Translations under genes and position numbers: made by a program
In this document: positions 14,001 through 21,600 of the stretch, one piece after another
How positions within the stretch are numbered: position 1 is the stretch's first letter
Layout of the letters: the number at the start of each line of letters is the position of its first letter
Notes under the pieces: model-generated
Seen by the model: only the letters and a program-made list of their open reading frames with translations
Told to the model about the DNA's origin: nothing
Database searches by the model: none
DNA from: Phallusia fumigata
Taxonomy: Eukaryota > Chordata > Ascidiacea > Phlebobranchia > Ascidiidae
DNA: 33,656 nucleotides
Assembly: GCA_008931825.1 (NCBI GenBank)
Contig: QXVZ01002941.1
Span: forward strand, 1-33,656
Direction of reading: 5' to 3'

Positions 14001-17000
14001 CAACTATATGTTGAAGCAATTTCTAACAGTAAAAATCACACACAGGAATGCAAGACACGGTCTCAAAGAGTGACCTTATTAAAAAGATAATTGCCAGCGA
14101 ACTTGAAAATAGTGAATACTTTGTATTGCAATCGACAATCGCTGCTGTCGTTATATCATCATGCACTAATGATGACAGCCGCGATTGTCGAAACGTTTTT
14201 GCAATAAAAAGTATTCACTAAATACAAGTTCTCTGGCAATCACCTACTTAATTAAAAATGACACAAACAAAAAAAAATCCACAAAGCTACACTTAACACT
14301 CAACCAACAATTGCGCTTAAAAAGGTATTAGTCACTCCCGGATAATACCTTCAACTCTCGTGGTCAGCCTCACGCGAGCCAAAAGCTGTTGGCACTTTCG
14401 GTAAGTGTCATTACTGCCAATATACCACAGAATTTTTCAATAGGCTGAGAGTCGTACACAAAAGCGCGGGCTTACAGCAAGTCGTGCGTTCTAAACCAAC
14501 ACACTGGCATGGGGTGAATTCTTCAGGCGTCCATCATTCTAACGATCAAAGATTGGTAAACGCTACCGTTGGTTTTGTGCGAACCCTATCAATCATATAA
14601 GTAGCAGCGCTGTCTGTCAATAAAAGACCTTTTCCAGTTGTAGTGGGCGTACGGCTGCGATGGAGCGGGTTATCTTTAAAGAGCTTTTTGTAGAACAAAT
14701 GCAAATTCGTGAATATACTCTTTTGTAAATCAATTTCTTTATTACCTGCGTTTTAAAAGTTGACTTGTTTGTTTTGTGTTTTTATATTTATCTACGTTTT
14801 TGAAAAAACGCCTAGATGGAACGGGCAGTCACTATTCGTGTTAATTAACTGTCAACAAACGGCAGCATTTAATTTNACTTGTTTGTTTTGTGTTTTTATA
14901 TTTATCCACGTTTTTGAAAAACGCCTAGATGGAACGGGCACTATTCGTGTCAACTGGCAACAAACGGTAGCATTTAATTTTTTTGTGCTCAAAATCAATA
15001 AATCGGCGACTCTTACTGCGTTTTTGCTGTACATGATAAACCGTTGCGTTCTTGTACACATGGACCTCACTGTACCTTGATTTGGATAAAAAAGTCTAAC
15101 TATTTGCCATCCTTTTCGATTTCATCTCTAATCATGCCCAGTTGAACGCAACAAAATTTATGTGTGGAATTTTAAGTTTTCGTGAACAAATTACAACACG
15201 CCACCTTTCAACATTTAGGGCACCTATTAGATTGCACAATACTCTGACTAATTATAAAGCAAAGAAACGTACACACTTAGACTTCCCAACTTTTGAAAAT
15301 GTTGCTAAATAGTCAATTGGACAAATCTTCTGTTTGTAATCCGGCGTCTTATTATCTAAGTTTTGTTGCATTCACGTCTTAAAAGTGTTGCAAGATTAAA
15401 GTTCCAGGTAGCAAACTTGTATACTTTTAAAACACATATTTAACTACCATTTCTGGTTTTTATCTTTCAAATAGGTCGCTGAGTTAACTAATTACTACTA
15501 CATTTGGGCAATGCAAGTACACCTTTTGTGCGATGTACATTGTTTCAGCATTGCACAATTCTTGCAAACTTGGACAAAAAATCATGCAAAACAGAACTTT
15601 ACCATACACACGAAAACTGAAAAGTTGATATCGCGCTCAACAAAACAGAAGTTTTTGTAGGCTACAGGCCAACTGAAAGTATTTGAGTACGCTACCTCAG
15701 TTCGCAAAGCCTCCCATTCACTGCGATTGTGTAGTAAGCAACGGGCCTGTAAGTGATTGTATGGCACATTCCAAAAGGCCTACGCCCACTGAAACCGATA
15801 CTTTACAATTTATCTGTTCATCTTATACGCGCCTAAGAGACAGTGTAATGTTTCTATCGCTTAATTAAGGACGCTTTAGGTATCCACACAGGCCGTTTAT
15901 CATTGCCCAGGCCCTAGAAAAAGTGTGAAAAAGTTTTGCAAAACGGTCCTTACTGAGTATTGACGCTACTTTTTGAGGGCGGAAGTTCACATGTTATCAA
16001 TCGTTTCAGTTAACACCAAATTTGCTTTGTTGGCCACAAAAAAGATGTCCGCAATACTGACGTGCCAATATTTGGACCACCCTGACCTAATCTCTGCACC
16101 CTATTTACGTTTGGTTGAGTTGAGTTAATTTCACTCAAAAGAAATCATAGAGAAACAATAACATAACGATTAACAAGCACTAAAACAGTTACCAAGCTCG
16201 AGATAGCTGCTTAACGTTATGGGGCGCAACAAAAGTGGATGGCACATTGGTGGTCCAAGGTTGAACGCGCTGCAGCTACAACGTTATCACAATGCGTGTG
16301 TTTTGCTGAATTGTGGGAAATTCGAATGGGGGCAAATTGGGGTCGACCAGCCGAGAGAACGCTGCACTCGTTCTCGGGCAAGTACTCGTTTAGAAATCAG
16401 GCGTCTAATGGAAATTTAACTAAAATCTAACCGAATGACGTATAACCGAATCTAACCGAACTACAATCCGAAAAAAAAATCGGATCGGCCTGTGATTGCA
16501 CTATTCTTTTTGCAGGGCGGTAAGTATTAGATAAATTTAGTTTGTTTTCATGTGAGTATAGGCTTTAATCCAGTGGTTCCCAACCTTTATAGCTACATTC
16601 CCCCTTTGCTTATAATTGATCTTTTCATTCCTCCCCCACTAGATAATAATTGGTAAACTAATAATAAAAGGTGTGGAACCACTGGTCTACCCCAGGAGAA
16701 AAACTACACTTATCGTGAATAACTTAGCTATAAAGTGCAAGTTCCTCCCCGGTTGGTAACCACTGCTCTAATCTGTTTGATCTATAGACCGGACTTTTAC
16801 TTAAGCCTTCGGGATGAACATTCGTAACGTTTTGTGACCAATTGCTACACAAGGAAAAATACCAGCAGCTAGATTGCATTGTAGCCAGTGACAGCTTTAC
16901 CTACCAAATCATCCCCAAACGGAACACAGGACTAATAATAATCTATTAACTTTCCTCTACATAACCTTACTGTAGCTAAAGCATGAAAAACCGTACAAAA

Positions 17001-17247
17001 GATAGCTCTACCGATAGTAACGTCTATCGAGTGCAGCAAATGCATTTCGTACACATGACAAAACACTCGCCTTGGCGTCGTTGCCTTTGAAAAAAACTCT
17101 CGTCGGTTCCCGGTTATTTGCGTTTGTGCTGCCGTCTGTCAGATGACAGGCACCCGCAGTCGTTCTTGTATCGGAATCGCTTCCAGCCGACGAGTGGGTA
17201 TCCAGCCTTTTTCCCTTGTCGTGTAACTCGGGATCAGAATAATCCAT
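7526..17247 (-). CDS. uncharacterised Ser/Arg/Pro-rich disordered protein, six-exon model (617 residues)
   Basis: Not recognised as a named family. Proposed exons, in transcript order: 17247-17071, 11890-11745, 11263-11161, 10677-10008, 9520-9252, 8014-7526. Phases agree at every junction and the total (1854 nt) is 617 codons plus TGA. It starts MDYSDPELHD with A at -3. Exon 1 ends in AAG before GCGAGT, implying a GC-AG intron; this is the weakest junction. The other donors are GT. The chain lacks predicted folded domains: acidic/Ser segments (residues 60-110), a basic run KTRRARRRKRSEVD near 190, Ser/Pro-rich stretches to about 365, KGSGKSKKTSNK near 440, and a C-terminal half rich in SP and RRxS sites. 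It contains RVFF (residues 50-53) and KSILK (near 576-580), which resemble PP1-docking motifs. DYSDP occurs twice (residues 2-6 and 181-185). Assembly duplications overlap exons 4 and 5. Confidence 0.7.
8759..8800 (-). repeat. tRNA-derived fragment (T-arm and B box), minus strand
   Basis: Read on the minus strand, GTGGGTTCAAATCCCAC forms a perfect T-stem and loop with a B-box consensus, followed by CGGAGGC. The matching 5' acceptor strand and a D-arm are not visible, so this is a tRNA relic or SINE head rather than a working tRNA. It sits in the intron between exons 5 and 6 of the minus-strand gene. Confidence 0.5.
9009..9455. repeat. near-identical 223-bp direct repeat separated by one N (assembly join)
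   Basis: Bases 9009-9231 repeat as 9233-9455 with one visible substitution (CTCTACGAG against CTCAACGAG near 9142). The N is at 9232. The repeat covers the 3' part of exon 5 of the minus-strand gene plus its donor, so the copy at 9028-9231 looks like a false second exon. The single-base gap suggests two overlapping contigs or haplotypes joined without merging. Confidence 0.85.
9557..9650 (+). repeat. GTTGA-tailed interspersed repeat, copy A
   Basis: Starts with four to five GTTGA units, then GTTTATTTTGCTTGATGAAAG, AATAGCGACGCAATTGCACTAAATCAAT and AACCAAGCCGGAGATTGCG. The same order of blocks is present near 25297, 26513 and, inverted, 27869. It lies in an intron of the minus-strand Ser/Arg-rich gene. 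Confidence 0.75.
10008..10677 (-). CDS. large exon 4 of the Ser/Arg-rich gene
   Basis: Open frame of 223 codons between a CCAG acceptor and a strong CAG/GTAAGAG donor. It runs from VISDNSTSEDSDPGSDPG through LYDYSDPAYLEKTRRARRRK, the hydrophobic patch EVGLRLSRFVTRPYEG, then KQRQSKPKKQS, Ser/Pro-rich sequence, RRRSISVSPPRTQSAP and LPAEAG. Clustered RRxS and SP sites suggest phosphorylation by basophilic and proline-directed kinases (inference). The exon is markedly GC-richer than its surroundings, as expected for coding sequence here. Confidence 0.82.
10553..10993. repeat. 220-bp direct repeat separated by one N (assembly join)
   Basis: Bases 10553-10772 reappear as 10774-10993, with N at 10773. 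The repeat holds the 5' end of exon 4 of the minus-strand gene and part of the preceding intron, so 10774-10898 is a false partial exon. Identity appears complete, which favours an assembly artefact over a biological duplication. Confidence 0.88.
11161..11263 (-). CDS. exon 3 of the Ser/Arg-rich gene
   Basis: A 103-nt exon with acceptor AATTTCAG and donor GTAGAA. It encodes CSLSGNASPDETSPKSSSPH and LHINHKLPPHLLYT. It takes one base to complete the Arg codon begun in exon 2 and ends in phase 0, matching the 10008-10677 exon. The Ser/Pro composition fits its neighbours. Confidence 0.72.
11307..11580. mobile_element. hAT-type non-autonomous element (274 bp)
   Basis: The left end TAGAGGTCGGCAACCT and right end AAGTTGCCAGCCCTG are imperfect terminal inverted repeats of the CAGGGGTCGGCAAC class seen in many hAT MITEs. 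Flanking 8-mers TACTATGG (11299-11306) and CACTATGG (11581-11588) match at seven of eight positions, as expected for a hAT target duplication. There is no transposase. It sits in the intron between exons 2 and 3 of the minus-strand gene. Confidence 0.75.
11745..11890 (-). CDS. exon 2 of the Ser/Arg-rich gene
   Basis: A 146-nt exon with acceptor TGTTCCAG and donor GTGAAA. It encodes VSKVDLTGDSPVTEHSYSYL, then HTEEEDQEKSSKSIFDIHRK and NLLSLGNQ plus a split Arg. It starts in phase 0 and ends in phase 2, consistent with the exon at 11161-11263. Acidic and serine-rich. Confidence 0.75.
14089..14242. repeat. long imperfect palindrome (foldback element)
   Basis: The left arm contains TTGCCAGCGAACTTG, TAGTGAATACTTT, TATTGCAA and TCGACAATCGC; the right arm contains their inverted counterparts GCGATTGTCGA, TTGCAATA, AAAGTATTCACTA and CAAGTTCTCTGGCAA. 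The centre is near CATGCACTAATGATG. The arms are about 70 bp with scattered mismatches. A related half-arm (GATGATGACAGCAGCG…GTCGAAA) occurs near 27100, so it belongs to an interspersed family. No coding capacity. Confidence 0.8.
14763..14981. repeat. diverged direct repeat around one N (probable haplotype join)
   Basis: Bases 14763-14875 recur as 14877-14981 after an N at 14876. The second copy differs by substitutions and small deletions (for example GGGCAGTCACTATTC against GGGCACTATTC). Divergence of this kind fits two alleles placed in tandem by the assembler. Confidence 0.75.
16113..16390 (+). repeat. GTTGA-tailed interspersed repeat, copy B (diverged, longer body)
   Basis: Begins GGTTGAGTTGAGTTAATTTCACTC and continues through GATAGCTGC, AACGTTATGGGGCGCAA, ATTGGTGGTCCAAGG and GAACGCGCTGCAGCTACAACG. 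The same blocks in the same order are found in the copy at 25297-25740. The body beyond the GTTGA head is shared only by these two copies. It may be a SINE or a LINE 3' end; no reverse-transcriptase sequence is visible. Confidence 0.65.
16571..16765. mobile_element. hAT-type MITE, 195 bp, with TIRs and 8-bp target duplication
   Basis: Terminal inverted repeats CAGTGGTTCCCAACC and GGTTGGTAACCACTG match at 14 of 15 positions. The flanking 8-mers are CTTTAATC (16563-16570) and CTCTAATC (16766-16773), differing at one base. An internal GGAACCACTG at about 16674 suggests a nested or rearranged end. No transposase. Terminal sequence and 8-bp duplications are characteristic of hAT elements. Confidence 0.85.
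17071..17247 (-). CDS. proposed first exon of the Ser/Arg-rich gene
   Basis: ATG at 17247 in the context GCGAACATGG, with an in-frame TGA six bases upstream, so this is a plausible true start. It encodes MDYSDPELHDKGKRLDTHSS and continues to TRVFFKGNDAK. Composition (Asp/Ser/Thr-rich) matches the downstream exons, and the DYSDP motif recurs in exon 4. The donor would be AAG/GCGAGT, a GC-AG intron. If that donor is rejected, the frame runs on to a stop at 17008. Confidence 0.55.
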
Positions 17248-18667
17248 GTTCGCTCATATGCTTTTCACGTAAAACAAGTCTCTTAACCAACAGGACAAGG
17301 CACTTTGCGTGGTCTGTAAGGTTTCGCCTGATAAAGTCACTGCAGTTGGAGGCACTCCATTAAATAGAAGTTTGTCTTGTTGGTCTAACCCTGTTTTGAT
17401 AACAAAATGTTCGGAAACGTATTTACACTATTTGATCGTGCTACACACCTTACATATTGTGTGTTTTGGCTTGTGACTACACGATACACGCAAGTTTGGA
17501 ACACAGTTTAGCTGTTAGAGATGACCATACCTTGGTTTACCATCTGCGAAGCAATGTTACTTACTGTTAGAATAATGTTTTGCTGGCCGCTGTAAAAGCT
17601 TAAAATTAAAAGCTTCGTTTGCTATTATATGCTTTCGAAACTTCTGTACAGTGTTCTATCGTTTAATAACGTGTAAGGAGTGCGATATTACTTGTCAACA
17701 CCCTTGTACTTGCAGGCATGTCATGTTGCAAGTTTTCAAGGGCCTTTACATAACATGGCTTAATTCCAACATTACAATTGCCGAATAAATCAAATTTTGG
17801 GAAGGGGTGGGTAGTTTAACCTCATTTTTTACGAAATTTACCCAGTGACAAACGGCAGCATAACACAATGATGTCTTGCCTGGTTTAAAGCTAACGCCAA
17901 GGCGATACATTTCCTAGCTGTCTAAGTTTTGTGCAGAAAAGAAGACTTTCCACTCGTCTTAGTTCCAAGTTTCATGTCATCACAGCACTAGAAAGTGTTC
18001 AACGTTTCAGTTTGAAATTTAAAACACAAGGGTTTTTTGAACTGTCAGTAGAGATTTTTCCAAAAACCTTGCTAAACCCACTCGTACCTTTCTTAATAAC
18101 TTTCTTAAACAAAATCCAACTTCGACACCCCGTATATAATCTGACATTTAGCCTAACCATTTTAACGCAACTCCCTTTAAGAGAACCGCGTTTTCTATTG
18201 TTGTATCGTTACTGTGTTGCCTGGAACCTTTTCTCTAGAAGTGCTGGACGTATAGTCCAATGCAAAACATCTGTGTTGCCCCTTGTTAAGAGCTGAAGTT
18301 GATTGAAGAGAGTGCTGTTAAGTAGCAAACTGGGATAGCCCTCAGTGGCAGTGAAACAAGGCACTCTTTCGCGTCAATTGGTCGAGCACATAGAATGCTT
18401 GAGTCATTTTTGACCGAAGGAAAGTATGAACTCCTTATGGATTATAGAGTAATTATGTTACTGCCATCAAACTGCATTCAGTGAATTCGTTCTGTTACCT
18501 TCTTAACAAAACAACGTTTGTCAAATCGTTACAATGCGATATTTCTTGGTATAGTGTCACAGAACATTTCGCCATGGATGTGTTTGCGACGTCATATTTT
18601 TTTAAAGATTGTTACATTAAAATTTAAATCAATCCTTTCATTGAGGAGATGGGAGCCGGCACGTAGG
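17248..18667. other. intergenic region between the two minus-strand genes
   Basis: About 1.4 kb between the proposed stop of the stalk-like gene and the proposed start of the Ser/Arg-rich gene. It should hold the 3' UTR of the former and the promoter of the latter. I see no conserved coding exon, no clear minus-strand AATAAA close to 18668 and no TATA box. Short open frames are present (for example 17931-18296 on the plus strand) but without recognisable content. Confidence 0.45.
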
Positions 18668-21600
18668 TCAAAAGAGGAATCCAGAAAAATGTACTTTATT
18701 AGTTATATATGTTCTGACAAAAATCTCATAAATGAAAAAGTGTCGGTGTATTGAGATTTGCACACACTTATGAAATTTTCTGCAGACGCCCATGATGAGA
18801 AGCCAAGTAACTGTGTCCAAGAATATTTGCTTGCGGATGAAATATAATCACAAACATGCTATCTGAAGTCCGCTAAAACAAGGATAAAATCCAAAGGTCA
18901 ATATTACGGTAACAACAAAGCGTAATTTTTGAGCCTTTTAACAACATTTTATTCAAGGGGTTGGCAAAGGTGTCGTACTATTTTTCCATCGACAATTTCT
19001 CTTCCTTCATTGTTTATGTTGTTGTTAAATCAAGGGTTAATTAGCTTTAGATTTACGCATAAGTACTGATGAAGTTCGACACGTGGAAATTATACCACCT
19101 TTGTCACCCTCTCGGAACAACGTATCACAAGGCAGTTTCTCTTTAGTAGGTAATTTGAAGAAGCTGCGAGCCGGATGGTTTTGCTTGCCTGGACGTAGGT
19201 TGCCGATCCCCGGTTTAGATCAATAAATAAATCATATGCGTTGCTCAATTATTCTTTCAAGTAAAATTGTAACGTTATCGCATGAACACAATGCTCATTC
19301 TTTTATCGTGGCAATGTCTCAGTCGACATTTCTTATCAGACGGCCTGACGTCATTTCTGTGACTCACGAATTTTCAAGTTTTGACAATAGTTTTGACGGG
19401 CGGTATGTAAAACCGACAGAATCACTTAAATCGGAAACGAACATTGTCTTGACTGTAATTTTGCTTTCGTTGTGTGGCGGATGTAACAAAGACGCGGAGC
19501 AGGTACTAAATACATAATGTCGTTTGGCGGTTAGTCACTCTGATATTTGATCATCTCAGTTGTTTCTTTGCTTTTAGCAACCAAGGAGCAGAACTGGCAC
19601 CAAATACATCATGGCTCGTTGCAATACAAACAACATGACGTTAAACCACAAACAATCGCTGTTTTGTTTAGTTTCAAGCATAATATTAAGTCCAGGTTCC
19701 GATAACCTCATACGTTTTTCAATACGTGGCAAATTTTAATAACAGTAAGTTTAATGTGTAAATCCCAAGGACCTTCGTTCAGTAATTAGTCGTTTTGTTT
19801 TGTTTAAAAGCTGATACAAATTTTAATTTTGTGATCCAATGCTGTAGTTTTACTTACGAACCTCTTTGCGGACACTGATGTATTTCTCCTTAACAGTCAT
19901 TGATTTGTGACTGTCGTATAGTCTGTCGAACAAGGGCATTGTTAAAAATCTTTTACATAATGTACACTTGTTTTTCCCACGCCGGGCAACCCGTCAGTCA
20001 CGTGTTTACGTCACGTGGTGTGTACAAGCTGTTTGATTGGAAGCCTAATAAGTGACGCAAGCGTTGCCAGACAACATAGTTACGATTACAAAGCAATCAT
20101 CCAGCTGCTTGTAACTAGAAATGAGAACTTGCTTCAATTAGCGTCATTTGAAATTGATATCTTTTTGTGACGTCACAACCCAACGTACTTAGTCGTAAGG
20201 TTTCGATTAACGGCAGGAGCACGCTTGATCATTGTAAACCTATTTTTACTTGTTTTGACGCACCACCATAAACATAAACTTGACCTGGACAGTTTATTTT
20301 ACTTCTTGTGCATGTGTAAATATGCAATCATAAAGTAACTTGACTTTTAGTAAAGCGTTGTTTGCAACGCTTGCCCCACATTCTTAAAGTTACTCAAACG
20401 TGTTTTTACATGTTATCAGTTACTACCCAAGAAAAAATTACCCTACACTTTGTGGGTCACTGATCTTGCCTAGAAAATCACCGTTGGTGGAAAGCCATCA
20501 GGGGATTGGTTGCAGTCTTGGGTTCGAATCCCATCACAGCCATTTTTCGCCCATGGCAAGATGTATGTATATGTGCCTCGGTAGGGTAGCCAGCCCACAA
20601 TTTTTAGGGGGGGGGGGGGGAAGTAACCTAATCTAATATAAAACTTAGTGATTTTTCCAGGAAGAGCCTACTTTCAAAATGTACAATTTCAAAATGTCGG
20701 GGGGCATGGCCCCTTTCGCCCTCCCCCCTTGGCTACACCCCTGATACGCCTGGAAGGCCGTCTTTAAATCGGCACAACATATCTTGCAAGTGTTGCGTGC
20801 AGTGTTGGTTATAATGCATTTTACTTGCTAAAATCGGTATACGTTTTTTACGTTGGCGTTATTTACATTTGAATTTTAAATGCTGTATAAAAGTGTTTAT
20901 TTGCTGTTCTCTGGTAAATCTAGCATCTGGTTTCGTATGGATACGTATGCCATTCAAAACACCATTGTAACCAGTCGTTTCATTGTTTTTGGGGGTTTGC
21001 TGTAAACATCAAACTTCTGTGAACAAAACAAGGCGTAGATTTTTTCGCTTTATGCTGAAACAGCGTCTGTCACCTTCAAACCCAACCCCGTGACGAAGCA
21101 AAAGAAAGTGATGGCAACACGGTTTGGTTTTGTTCTTCTCTTGTGACCAAACAGAGCACGGTGTCGCGTTCAACAGACGTCCACAGTGCGTCAATGATCC
21201 ATTGTTTTATTTGTTCATCAACAAGTCGAAATTAAGAACAAGCAAGGGACAATGGGACGAAAAATCAAACAGATTGTTTATATCGATCGCAGAATTGGCT
21301 TCAAATCAATTCAGCCTTTTTAATTTCACCTAAAAGGTGTTGGATGGTAAAATCTAGTAGCCAACAATTTATGATGGTTTGCATTTATAACCGACCTATA
21401 TTAGGTAGGAAGTGCCAAATAACGCAAATAACATACCCAATAACTTTGTCACTACCCAATTACCGAGGGATTTATTTACCCTATAATGTTACAGTGCTGT
21501 TAAGCGTGTAGGAGGCTGTTGGAGCAGACATCGTCTAACGCCTAGCCCCTATTTAAAAAAAAACTCTTCTAAACGCCTACTTTTTTTATTTACAATGCGC

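Larger units (their letters stand above)
11891..17070. other. large first intron of the Ser/Arg-rich gene, repeat-rich
   Basis: About 5.2 kb with no convincing exon on either strand. It holds a hAT-like end near 13412 (CAGGGGTAGGCA), a tRNA B-box relic near 13845, a foldback element at 14089-14242, a duplicated assembly join at 14763-14981, a GTTGA-repeat copy at 16113-16390, a short CTAACCGAA tandem run near 16421-16465 and a clear hAT MITE at 16571-16765. A missed exon cannot be excluded, but the phases of exons 1 and 2 join directly. Confidence 0.5.

Noticed and set aside
18518-18754. Alternative minus-strand frame reading LDSSFDLRAGSHLLNERIDL near 18600-18690
   Set aside because: It looks protein-like but has no good acceptor in frame; the TTTTTGTCAG acceptor at 18714 leads instead to a short terminal exon. 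Kept as an alternative end for the stalk-like gene.
19236-19517. Plus-strand open frame with a hydrophobic end
   Set aside because: The opposite strand offers a phase-matched exon (19368-19505) with strong acceptor and donor, which explains the openness better.
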